From Alteriqipengyuania lutimaris (GTDB lineage: Bacteria; Pseudomonadota; Alphaproteobacteria; Sphingomonadales; Sphingomonadaceae): DNA of 64,000 bases. Below the pieces are notes generated by a model. It was given only the letters and a program-made list of their open reading frames with translations, did no database searches and was not told where the DNA came from. Numbering within the stretch: the first letter of the stretch is position 1; each line of letters begins with the position of its first letter. Location of the stretch: the NCBI RefSeq assembly GCF_003363135.1, contig NZ_QRBB01000001.1, forward strand, positions 1-64,000, in the 5' to 3' direction. A program made the position numbers and the translations under genes. This document shows, in pieces, positions 56,433 to 64,000 of the stretch.

Positions 56433-56504
56433 CCGTTCATCCTGAGCCTGTCGAAGGGCGGACCCTGCGCAACGTTCGCGGTTCGACAGGCTCACCACGA
56501 ACGG
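56433..56504. repeat. GAGCCTGTCGAAG-type palindrome upstream of SDR
   Basis: Arms CCGTTCATCCTGAGCCTGTC (56,433 on) and TTCGACAGGCTCACCACGAA (to about 56,501) mirror each other with a short centre. Located between the SDR and acyl-CoA dehydrogenase genes. Confidence 0.8.
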
Positions 56505-56560
56505 GAAATGCGTTATCCTGGCCCCCGGGCCCCTCCCGCGATCGGGAGGGACAACTCGAT

Positions 56561-57700
56561 TCAATACCCGCTCAACTCCGCCACGCGGCCCGCGTGGTAG
56601 TACATGTCGCCGAGGAACTCCTGCAGCGCGCGGTCACGTTTCATGTAGAGGCCGATGTCGTATTCGTCGGTCATGCCGATGCCGCCGTGCATCTGCACGC
56701 CTTCCTTGACCGCGAGGCCCGCCGCCTTGGCGACCTTCGCCTTGGCGACCGAGGTCATCAGGTCCGCCTTCTCGCTGCCCGCGTCGACCAGCTGCGCGGC
56801 CTTGATGGTCACCGCGCGGGCGATCTCGACTTCGGAATAGAGGTGCGCGGCGCGGTGCTGGAGGGCCTGGAATTCGCCGATCAGCTTGCCGAACTGCTTG
56901 CGCTGCTTGAGGTAGTCGACCGTCATGTCCATCGCGCCGCGCGCGACGCCCACGCCTTCCGCCGCCGCGCCGACGCGGCCTGCGCGCAGCATGGCGTTCA
57001 GAATCTCGCGCCCGCCGTCGACCTCGCCGATCACGGCGTCGCCATCAAGCTCCACCCCGTCGAACGTGATGTGGCTCGCCATCGAGCTGTCGACCAGCCG
57101 CGCGCTGTCGTGGCTCATTCCGTTCGCGTCCTGCGGCACCGCGAACAGCGTAATGCCGTCCACATCGCTGTCGCTGCCCGAGGTCCGCGCGGCGACCACG
57201 ATCATCTCGGCACTGGCGCCATAGACCACGAAGTCTTTCTTGCCGCTCAGTTTGAAGCCGTTGCCCGACTTCTCAGCCTTGCAGGCGATTGTCTCGGGCC
57301 GGTGCTTGGGGCCTTCGTCGATCGCGACGGCGTAGACGTTCTTGCCCGCGACCAGATCGGGCAGCCAGCGACCGCGCGTGTCGTCGCTGCCGTGCTTGAG
57401 CGCGGTGGCAGCAAGAACCGAGGAGCTGAGGAAAGGCGACGGGGTGAGGTTCGCGCCGATTTCCTCGAGCACGATGTTCGCCTCGACCTGGCCCATGCCG
57501 AGCCCGCCGTCCTCTTCGGGCAGCAGGATGCCGGTGAAGCCCATTTCGCCGAACTGCTCCCACAGTCCGTGGCCGAACCCGTCCTTGCAGTCGCGGTCGC
57601 GCCAATGGCGCAGCTGCTTCGCGATCGCGCCCTCTTCGCGGATGAAATCGCTGGCGCTGTCGGCCAGCATCGCCTGATCGTCGTCGTAATAAAGTGGCAT
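56561..57700 (-). CDS. Acyl-CoA dehydrogenase (379 aa)
   Basis: The protein is an ACAD fold enzyme: a helical N-terminal part (MPLYYDDDQAMLADSASDFI), FAD region, and C-terminal segment AVKEGVQMHGGIGMTDEYDI, in which HGGIGMTDE is typical. It oxidises an acyl-CoA at the alpha-beta position using FAD. The start follows the palindrome pair between the two acyl-CoA dehydrogenase genes. It ends LSGY. Substrate unknown; forms a unit with the next ACAD. Confidence 0.9.
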   Translation of the reverse strand: MPLYYDDDQAMLADSASDFIREEGAIAKQLRHWRDRDCKDGFGHGLWEQFGEMGFTGILLPEEDGGLGMGQVEANIVLEEIGANLTPSPFLSSSVLAATALKHGSDDTRGRWLPDLVAGKNVYAVAIDEGPKHRPETIACKAEKSGNGFKLSGKKDFVVYGASAEMIVVAARTSGSDSDVDGITLFAVPQDANGMSHDSARLVDSSMASHITFDGVELDGDAVIGEVDGGREILNAMLRAGRVGAAAEGVGVARGAMDMTVDYLKQRKQFGKLIGEFQALQHRAAHLYSEVEIARAVTIKAAQLVDAGSEKADLMTSVAKAKVAKAAGLAVKEGVQMHGGIGMTDEYDIGLYMKRDRALQEFLGDMYYHAGRVAELSGY

Positions 57701-57708
57701 CTTTTACT

Positions 57709-57832
57709 CCCTCTCCCCTTCAGGGGAGAGGGCCGGGGAGTGGGGACTGGCCCTTCCCGGCCCTTTAAAGTTCATGATCCAGGGAGCGTAGCCGCCCCCT
57801 CTCCCAACCCTCTCCCCTCAAGGGGAGAGGGC
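57709..57832. repeat. Pair of CTCTCCCC palindromes between acyl-CoA dehydrogenases
   Basis: Two hairpins, CCCTCTCCCCTT/CAGGGGAGAGGG (57,709-57,732) and CCCTCTCCCCTC/AAGGGGAGAGGG (57,808-57,831), flank a 75-base insert. This looks like a second palindrome family; the T-run after the downstream arm (AGGGCTTTT) could also allow termination. Confidence 0.75.
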
Positions 57833-57840
57833 TTTTCCCG

Positions 57841-59019
57841 TTACGCCCCCGGCAGTTCGAGAATGCGCTTGGCGACCACGTTGAGCATCACCTCGCTGGT
57901 GCCGCCCTCGATCGAGTTCGCCTTGGTGCGCAGCCAGCTGCGGGCGGGCTTGCCCTGCTCGGTCTCCTCGCTCTCCCATTCGAGAGCGCGCGAACCGCCG
58001 GCCGCCATCAGCAGCTCGTGCCGGCGCTTGTTGAGCTCGGTCCCGGCATATTTGAGCATGTTGGGCTGAGCGGGATGGCCCTTGCCCACCTTGACCTCGT
58101 CAAGGAACTTCTCGCTCATCGCGGTGAAGGACAGCGCGTCGACATCGAACAGCGCCATTTCCGCGCGCAGCACGGGGTCGAGCTCGCCCTGGCGGCTGGT
58201 CACGGCGCCGAGCGAAGACGCACGGTCGCCGCCCCCGGTGGCGGAGATCATCTCGCGCTCGTGGCCCAGCAGATACTTGGCAACATCCCACCCGCGATTG
58301 ATCTCGCCGACATAGGCCGGGATATCCTCGCCGTAGGACTTGGGCACCTTCACATCGTCCATGAAGGTTTCACAGAAGGGGCTGTTGCCGCTGATCAGCT
58401 TGATCGGCTTGGTGGAGACGCCGTCGCCCGCCATGTCGAACAGCATGAAGGTGATGCCCTGATACTTGTTCTCCTTGTCCGTGCGGACGAGGCAGAAGAT
58501 CCAGTCGGCTTCGTCGGCGTAGGAGGTCCAGATCTTCTGGCCGTTGACGATCCAGTGATCGCCCTTGTCCTCGCCATAGGTCTGCATCGAGACGAGATCC
58601 GATCCGCTGCCCGGCTCGCTATAGCCCTGGCACCAGCGAATCTCGCCGCGCGCGATTTCGTTGAGGAAGCGCTGCTTCTGGCCCTCGGTGCCGAAGTGCA
58701 GCAGCGCCGGGCCGAGCATCCAGATACCGAACGAACTGAGCGGCGGGCGCGCGTTGATCCGCGCCATTTCCTCGCGCAGCACCTTGGCCTCGGCAGGCGA
58801 GAGGCCCGCGCCGCCATATTCCTTGGGCCATGCGGGCACGGTGTAGCCCTTGTCGCGGCATGCTTCGAACCACGCCTTCTGCGCGTCGTTCTTGAACGTG
58901 GCGTTGCGCCCGCCCCAGTAGACGTCGTTCTCGTCTTCCACGGGCTTGCGCATTTCGGGCGGGCAATTGGCTTCGAGCCATGCGCGGGTTTCTTGGCGGA
59001 AACTATCCAGGTCGGCCAT
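57841..59019 (-). CDS. Acyl-CoA dehydrogenase (392 aa)
   Basis: The protein begins MADLDSFRQETRAWLEANCP, has the FAD-binding CQGYSEPGSGSDLVSMQTYG and WIVNGQKIWTSYADEADWIF segments, and ends SIEGGTSEVMLNVVAKRILE, as in ACADs of the larger (ACAD10/FadE-like) group. ATG 59,019 has AGGAG five bases upstream, better than the adjacent ATG 59,022. Together with the other ACAD gene it may act as a heteromeric pair. Confidence 0.92.
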   Translation of the reverse strand: MADLDSFRQETRAWLEANCPPEMRKPVEDENDVYWGGRNATFKNDAQKAWFEACRDKGYTVPAWPKEYGGAGLSPAEAKVLREEMARINARPPLSSFGIWMLGPALLHFGTEGQKQRFLNEIARGEIRWCQGYSEPGSGSDLVSMQTYGEDKGDHWIVNGQKIWTSYADEADWIFCLVRTDKENKYQGITFMLFDMAGDGVSTKPIKLISGNSPFCETFMDDVKVPKSYGEDIPAYVGEINRGWDVAKYLLGHEREMISATGGGDRASSLGAVTSRQGELDPVLRAEMALFDVDALSFTAMSEKFLDEVKVGKGHPAQPNMLKYAGTELNKRRHELLMAAGGSRALEWESEETEQGKPARSWLRTKANSIEGGTSEVMLNVVAKRILELPGA

Positions 59020-59208
59020 CATCTCTCTCCTCGGCATGCGGCGGAGGTTTCTTGCCCTTGCCGCGTCGCGTTGCTGACGCCTTCGTAAAGCCAAGCGGCG
59101 GCCTCCGGCAAGCGCCAGTTCGCTGGCCCGCCGTGCCGTAGCGGCAAGCAGATGCGTGCTTGCGTCCGCTATTGATGCGCGTCAGGTTGCGAACAGAAAC
59201 GCGTCGCC

Positions 59209-60660
59209 ATGGGCACGCTGGGAGAGACGATGGCGAGCGCCGTTCATGATCATCGGGTGCCGATCCGCACCAAGCTGGCATTCGGCTTCGGCACGGTCGC
59301 TTTCGGCATCAAGGACAACGGATTTTCCGTCTTCCTGCTGCTGTTCTACAACCAGGTCGTGGGGCTACCGGCGGAGCAAGTGGGCGCGACGATCGGAGTT
59401 GCGCTGCTGCTCGACGCGTTCGTCGATCCGGTGGTCGGCAACCTGTCGGACCGGACTCGCAGCCGCTTCGGCCGCCGCCATCCGTGGATGTACGGGTCCG
59501 CAGTGCCGATCGCGCTCGCTTGGCTGCTGCTGTGGAACCCGCCCGAAGCGGGCCCGACCGCGACGCTCGGCTACCTGCTGGTGGTCGGCTTCCTCGTCCG
59601 CGCGACGCTGTCCGCCTACGAGGTCCCGTCGATCTCTCTGCTGCCCGAACTCACCGGCGACTATCACGAGCGCACGGTGGTGCTGCGCTATCGCCTGCTG
59701 TTCGGCTGGGGCGGCGGGCTGCTGATGCTGGCGATCGCCTATGGCCTGATCTTCGGGGACACGCCCGAATACGAGAACGGCCTGCTCAACCCGGCGGGCT
59801 ATCCCACCTATGCGCTGATCGGCGCGCTGATCATGTTCGTGTCCGTCATCGCCTCCGCGCTCGGCACCCACCGGCAGCTCGCCCGCCCGGTCGAGGGGCG
59901 GGTGGAGACGGCGGAGAGCATCGGCCAGATCCTCTCCACGCTCAAGTACCGGCCCTTTACCGTGCTGATGCTGGCGGCGCTGTTCGGCAATGCCAACCAG
60001 GGCATCACCTTTGCCCTCACCAACTACCTCTACGATTTCGTCTGGGAATTCTCGAGCATCGCCTTCGTCGGCTACACCGGCATCCTGTTCGCGAGCGCGG
60101 TAGCGAGCTTCCTGGTGGTGGTGCCGATCGGGCGGCGAATGCGCAAGCAGAAGGCGGCGGCGATCTGCATCCTCGTCGCCATCGCCTTCGTGACCGTGCC
60201 CTACTGGGCGCGGCTGCTCGGCATCGCGCCCGAGAACGGCTCGCCCTGGCTGGTGCCCTTCATCTACAGCTTCACTTTCGTCGGAAACACCGCCGCGATA
60301 TCGGTGGTGATGTTCACCACCTCGATGATGGCGGACGTCACCGATCATGCCGCCAATGAAAGCGGCAAGCAGACCGAGGGGCTGTTCTTCGCAGGATATT
60401 TCTTCCTCCAGAAAGCGATCTCGGGCGTCGGCATCTTCTTGTCGGGCCTGATCCTGGGACTCGTCGGCTTTCCCGAGAACGCGCAGCCGGGGACGATCGA
60501 TCAGCCGATCCTCATGCGCCTGACGCTGTTCTATGCCGTCAGCTCGGTGCTGCTGGGCATCGCTGCGGCATGGGCGTTCCGCAAATTCCCGCTCGGCCCC
60601 GTTGCGGGCAGCGACCCGGCAGGCTTGCAGACGGTCGAGCGCGAGGCCGCCGCGACATGA
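59209..60660 (+). CDS. MFS transporter of the GPH/MelB type
   Basis: The 483-residue membrane protein has twelve hydrophobic segments. The N-terminal half has FGFGTVAFGIKDNGFSVFLL and DPVVGNLSDRTRSRFGRRHP, where D-R-T-R-S-R-x-G-R-R-x-P is the GPH cation-symporter loop signature, and the C-terminal half has SVVMFTTSMMADVTDHAANE. It should import a sugar or organic acid with a cation. Divergent from the ACAD gene; substrate unknown. Confidence 0.88.
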   Translation: MGTLGETMASAVHDHRVPIRTKLAFGFGTVAFGIKDNGFSVFLLLFYNQVVGLPAEQVGATIGVALLLDAFVDPVVGNLSDRTRSRFGRRHPWMYGSAVPIALAWLLLWNPPEAGPTATLGYLLVVGFLVRATLSAYEVPSISLLPELTGDYHERTVVLRYRLLFGWGGGLLMLAIAYGLIFGDTPEYENGLLNPAGYPTYALIGALIMFVSVIASALGTHRQLARPVEGRVETAESIGQILSTLKYRPFTVLMLAALFGNANQGITFALTNYLYDFVWEFSSIAFVGYTGILFASAVASFLVVVPIGRRMRKQKAAAICILVAIAFVTVPYWARLLGIAPENGSPWLVPFIYSFTFVGNTAAISVVMFTTSMMADVTDHAANESGKQTEGLFFAGYFFLQKAISGVGIFLSGLILGLVGFPENAQPGTIDQPILMRLTLFYAVSSVLLGIAAAWAFRKFPLGPVAGSDPAGLQTVEREAAAT

Positions 60661-60740
60661 TCATCACCAATATTGCTTGCGCGGCCCACTGGTCGCTAAG
60701 CCCCACCCCGACATCATAGAATCGACAAGAGAGGCAGAAG

Positions 60741-62057
60741 ATGGATTTCCAACCGACCGAACGGCAGAGCCACTGGCGTGACCGCGTGCGCGACTTCGTC
60801 GAGAAGGAAGTGCGCCCCGCCGTGCCGACCTACAAGGCGCAGGATGCCGAGGGCGAACGCTGGAAGGTGCTGCCGATCGTCGAGGAACTGAAGGCGAAGG
60901 CCAAGGCCAAGGGCCTGTGGAACCTCTTCATGCCCCCGCGCAACGACAGCCACCACCATGTGGACGAGAGCTTCGAGTTCGAAGGCCCCGGCCTCACCAA
61001 CCTCGAATACGCGATGGTCGCCGAGGAACTGGGCCGCATCGGCTTCGCCAGCGAGACGATGAACTGCTCCGCGCCCGACACCGGCAATATGGAAGTTCTC
61101 CATCGCTACGGCACGCGCGAGCAGAAGGACGAATGGCTCGCCCCGCTGATGGGGGGCGAAATCCGTAGCGCATTCCTGATGACCGAACCGCAGGTCGCCA
61201 GCTCGGATGCCACGAACATCGAGACCTCGATCATCCGCGAAGGCGACGAATACGTCATCAACGGGCGCAAGTGGTGGAGCTCGGGTGCGGGCGATCCGCG
61301 CTGCAAGGTCGCCATCGTGATGGGCAAGAGCGACACCTCCGCCAATCGCCACCAGCAGCAGTCGATGATCCTGATGCCGCTGGATGCCGAAGGCGTGACG
61401 ATCGACCGCTACCTGCCCGTCTTCGGCTACGACGACGCGCCGCACGGCCACATGGAAATCACGCTCAAGAACGTGCGCGTGCCCGCCTCGGCGATGCTGC
61501 TGGGCGAAGGGCGCGGATTCGAGATCGCGCAAGGGCGCCTCGGGCCGGGCCGCATCCACCACTGCATGCGCACCATCGGCGTGGCCGAGGAAGCGCTGGA
61601 GAAGATGTGCAAGCGCCTGCAGGCGCGCGAAGCCTTCGGCAAACCGATCTACAAGCACTCGATCTGGGAGCAGCGCGTGGCGCAGGCCCGCATCGACATC
61701 GAGATGACGCGCCTCCTGTGCCTCAAGGCGGCCGACATGATGGACAAGGTCGGCAACAAGGCCGCCAAGCAGGAAATCGCGATGATCAAGGTCGCCGCGC
61801 CGAACATGGCGCTGCGGATCATCGACGATGCGATCCAGGCGCATGGCGGCGCGGGCGTGTCCGACGATTTCGGCCTCGCGCAGGCCTACGCCCATCAACG
61901 TACTCTCAGGCTGGCCGATGGTCCGGACGAGGTCCATGCACGCTCCATCGCGCGCATGGAATTCGCTCGCCACGCGCCGAACGAGGACGAGATGGTCGCC
62001 AGCCTCAAGGGATCGAACGCGATGTCGGCAAGCGCGGGCAGCGCGGGCGCTCGATGA
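60741..62057 (+). CDS. Acyl-CoA dehydrogenase (438 aa, ACAD10/11-like)
   Basis: The protein has a typical ACAD ending: [20 protein letters not shown] and the end [23 protein letters not shown] region. [20 protein letters not shown] and the FAD-binding [14 protein letters not shown] segments are also family features. Such long ACADs often pair with a phosphotransferase (ACAD10/11 type), and a phosphotransferase starts at 63,535. They may degrade hydroxy fatty acids by phosphorylation. That link is inferred. Confidence 0.9.
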   Translation: MDFQPTERQSHWRDRVRDFVEKEVRPAVPTYKAQDAEGERWKVLPIVEELKAKAKAKGLWNLFMPPRNDSHHHVDESFEFEGPGLTNLEYAMVAEELGRIGFASETMNCSAPDTGNMEVLHRYGTREQKDEWLAPLMGGEIRSAFLMTEPQVASSDATNIETSIIREGDEYVINGRKWWSSGAGDPRCKVAIVMGKSDTSANRHQQQSMILMPLDAEGVTIDRYLPVFGYDDAPHGHMEITLKNVRVPASAMLLGEGRGFEIAQGRLGPGRIHHCMRTIGVAEEALEKMCKRLQAREAFGKPIYKHSIWEQRVAQARIDIEMTRLLCLKAADMMDKVGNKAAKQEIAMIKVAAPNMALRIIDDAIQAHGGAGVSDDFGLAQAYAHQRTLRLADGPDEVHARSIARMEFARHAPNEDEMVASLKGSNAMSASAGSAGAR

Positions 62058-62110
62058 GCAGCGGTGACGTGGGCGCGACCAGATAATCGGGAGCACTCGA
62101 CCCAACCCAT

Positions 62111-62205
62111 CCCGCTCATGCTGAGCTTGTCGAAGCATCGTCCTTCTTCTGCGAAAACCTTGGCATAAAGAAGGACAGTCCTTCGACAGGCTCAGGGCGA
62201 GCGGT
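62111..62205. repeat. GAGCCTGTCGAAG-type palindrome upstream of the alcohol dehydrogenase
   Basis: Arms CCCGCTCATGCTGAGCTTGT (62,111 on) and CTTCGACAGGCTCAGGGCGA (to about 62,200) form an inverted repeat with a 40-base centre, in the gap between the ACAD and alcohol dehydrogenase genes. Same family as the copy in hisF. Confidence 0.85.
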
Positions 62206-62221
62206 TGAAGCAGGAAGAAAA

Positions 62222-63307
62222 ATGACCAAAGCAGCAATTCTCGAAAAGCCCGGCGAACCGATGGTGATCGGCGATATCGACATCGCCGATCCCGCCCCGC
62301 ACGAGATCCTGATCGACACCAAGGCGTGCGGGTTGTGCCATTCGGACCTGCACTTCATCGACGGCAAGTATCCGCACCAGCTCCCGCTGATCCCGGGGCA
62401 CGAGGCCGCCGGCGTCGTCCGCGCGGTCGGCAGCGAGGTGACCATGGTGAAGCCGGGCGACCATGTCGTCTCGTGCCTTTCCGCCTTCTGCGGCCAGTGC
62501 GAATTTTGCGTCACCGGGCGCATGGCCCTGTGCCTCGGCCAGGGCACGCGCCGCGCGAAGGATGCAGCGCCCCGCCTGTCGAAGGACGGTGCGCCGGTCC
62601 ACCAGCTGCTCAACCTGTCGGCCTTCGCCGAACAGATGCTGATCCACGAACATGCCTGCGTCGCGATCGACAAGGACATGCCGTTCGACCGCGCTGCCGT
62701 GCTCGGCTGCGCGGTGACGACCGGGGCCGGCACGATCTTCAATGCGGTCAAGCTGACCCCGGGCGAAACCGTGGCGGTGATCGGCTGCGGCGGCGTGGGC
62801 CTTGCGGCGATCAACGCCGCGAAGATCGCGGGCGCGGGGATGATCATCGCCGCCGACCCGCTGCCCGAAAAGCGCGCGCTTGCCGAAACGCTGGGCGCGA
62901 CGCACACGGTGGACGCGCTGGCGGAGGATGCGGCGACGCAGATCGTCAAGCTCAGCGGCGGCGGCGTGCATTACGGGATCGAGGCGGTGGGTCGTCAGGC
63001 CTCGGCGGACCTCGCAGTCGCGTCGCTTCGCCGTGGCGGCACCGCGGTGATCCTCGGCATGATGCCGCTCGACTGCAAGGTGGGTCTTGGCGCGCTCGAC
63101 CTGCTGGGCGGCAAGAAGCTGATCGGCGCGATCATGGGGATGAACCACTTCCCGGTCGACCTGCCGCGCCTCGTCGATTTCTACCTGCGCGGCTTGCTCG
63201 ACCTCGATACGCTGATCGCCGAGAGGATCGGGCTGGAAGATATCAATGCCGGGTTCGACAAGCTTCGCGAGGGCTACTCTGCCCGCAGCATCGTTATGTT
63301 CGACTGA
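62222..63307 (+). CDS. Zinc-dependent alcohol dehydrogenase
   Basis: The 361-residue protein has catalytic zinc ligands (CGLCHSDLHFIDGKYPHQLP, then GHE in LIPGHEAAGVV), a structural-zinc cysteine run (CLSAFCGQCEFCVTGRMALC), and the NAD-binding GCGGVGLAAINAAKIAGAGM. It ends ARSIVMFD. ATG 62,222 is in the arm end of the repeat upstream. It may oxidise an alcohol in the same pathway as the ACAD genes. Substrate unknown. Confidence 0.92.
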   Translation: MTKAAILEKPGEPMVIGDIDIADPAPHEILIDTKACGLCHSDLHFIDGKYPHQLPLIPGHEAAGVVRAVGSEVTMVKPGDHVVSCLSAFCGQCEFCVTGRMALCLGQGTRRAKDAAPRLSKDGAPVHQLLNLSAFAEQMLIHEHACVAIDKDMPFDRAAVLGCAVTTGAGTIFNAVKLTPGETVAVIGCGGVGLAAINAAKIAGAGMIIAADPLPEKRALAETLGATHTVDALAEDAATQIVKLSGGGVHYGIEAVGRQASADLAVASLRRGGTAVILGMMPLDCKVGLGALDLLGGKKLIGAIMGMNHFPVDLPRLVDFYLRGLLDLDTLIAERIGLEDINAGFDKLREGYSARSIVMFD

Positions 63308-63534
63308 GCGAGCAAAAGGCGGCGTCTGTCCTACGCGCGGGGCAAGCGTTACACCTTCGGAGCGAATGGAAGGATACGGCGGCCGCTGCGATGAATAATG
63401 GAAGGTGACACCCCGGCCCGCGCAGACTCGCTTTGCGCGGCGGGAAACCGGGGCGGAAGCGTGGCGCGGGATTTTCGAATAATGGGGGGGTGCGTGTGCC
63501 ACCACCGGCAGGAGAGGTTGCAGGGAACGAGAGC

Positions 63535-64000
63535 ATGAGCACGATCGATTACGAGAAGGAAATGGTCGGCACGGTCGACGTGCCCGAGGGCGACAGGCTC
63601 GACGAGGCGGCGCTGACCGCGTGGTTCGAAAGCAACGTCGAAGATTTCGCGGGGCCGCTCGAACTCTCGAAGTTCAAGGGTGGCCAGTCGAACCCGACCT
63701 ACAAGGTGCAGACCGCGTCGCGCAATTACGTGCTGCGCCGCCAGCCTTTCGGCAAGCTGCTGCCATCGGCCCACGCGGTCGACCGCGAATACAAGGTGAT
63801 GACCGCGCTCGGCCCCACGGGCTTTCCGGTGCCGCGCACCTTCGGCCTGTGCGAAGACACCGACGTGATCGGCTCCAAGTTCTTCGTCATGGAACTGATC
63901 GAGGGGCGCAACCTGTGGAATGGCGCGCTGCCCGATTCCACGAAGGATCAGCGCGGCGAGATCTACCACGCGATGATCGACACGCTGGCGGACCTGCACA
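63535..64000 (+). CDS. Phosphotransferase family protein (APH-like), cut by the window end
   Basis: The 155 residues seen belong to the APH-like phosphotransferase family: WFESNVEDFAGPLELSKFKG, then GGQSNPTYKVQTASRNYVLR with the ATP-binding loop and Lys/Arg of VLRR, and the FFVMELIEGRNLW hinge. The catalytic HGD and DFG motifs must lie beyond 64,000. ATG 63,535 has AACGAGAG upstream. It is next to an ACAD, as in ACAD10/11-type genes. Product cannot be confirmed further here. Confidence 0.85.
   Translation, partial: MSTIDYEKEMVGTVDVPEGDRLDEAALTAWFESNVEDFAGPLELSKFKGGQSNPTYKVQTASRNYVLRRQPFGKLLPSAHAVDREYKVMTALGPTGFPVPRTFGLCEDTDVIGSKFFVMELIEGRNLWNGALPDSTKDQRGEIYHAMIDTLADLH

Overview
The window looks like a chromosomal piece of a GC-rich alphaproteobacterium of the Sphingomonadales, most likely Erythrobacteraceae. 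This rests on gene content and order recalled for that group: a hisB-hisH-hisA-hisF-hisE-HIT run, ybgC-tolQRAB-pal, a ligase-associated endonuclease PdeM, an infC-style IF3 tail, an acyl-CoA dehydrogenase cluster and a TonB receptor with a typical N-terminus. It also rests on dispersed palindromes of the GAGCCTGTCGAAG type. No rRNA operon, integrase, transposase or CRISPR array is visible.

Layout. 1-1,000: decayed glycoside hydrolase family 43 remnants. 1,057-15,063: one 14-kb gene for a 4,668-residue autotransporter made of about thirty autotransporter-associated beta-strand repeats, with a divergent AraC-type regulator. 16.5-26.0 kb: an accessory region of glycoconjugate genes (NodS-like methyltransferase, truncated PIG-L deacetylase, sulfotransferase with a Crp/Fnr regulator, three glycosyltransferases, and a sucrose-phosphate-synthase-like GT/HAD fusion). 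A rearrangement breakpoint lies near 17,648, and a tRNA-Ser(GGA) borders the region at 26,205-26,295. 26.4-43.9 kb: housekeeping and general genes (metalloprotease, cyclophilin, GNAT, RelA/SpoT, M1 aminopeptidase, GH16, HemF, PdeM, IF3, SLC13 transporter, gamma-synthase family PLP enzyme, serine hydrolase, TonB receptor, J-domain protein). 44.0-48.5 kb: the complete Tol-Pal operon. 48.7-52.6 kb: the histidine operon. 52.7-54.4 kb: SspB, a small unknown gene and guanylate kinase. 54.4-55.2 kb: three tiny genes that look like an undescribed double-glycine-leader two-peptide (bacteriocin-like) operon. 55.6-64.0 kb: a fatty-acyl or related catabolic cluster with two oxidoreductases, three acyl-CoA dehydrogenases, an MFS carrier and a phosphotransferase cut by the window end.

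How the genes work together. The Tol-Pal genes form one envelope-constriction machine. The his genes cover the middle of histidine synthesis and share start/stop overlaps. The three-gene operon at 25,976-21,806 (SPS-like, GT28-like, GT2) is joined by 4-base overlaps and probably builds one saccharide. The 55.6-64 kb genes fit activation and alpha/beta-oxidation of an acyl substrate.

The observations most worth following are: (1) the double-glycine peptide pair with a small membrane protein at 54,439-55,197; (2) a palindromic repeat inserted in frame inside hisF, next to the catalytic-aspartate loop; (3) a head-to-head junction of two 5'-truncated genes at about 17,648; (4) infC starting at ATA; (5) a candidate H-type pseudoknot that could hide the ribosome binding site of the gamma-synthase family gene; (6) an exact 1,308-bp tandem period inside the giant autotransporter gene.
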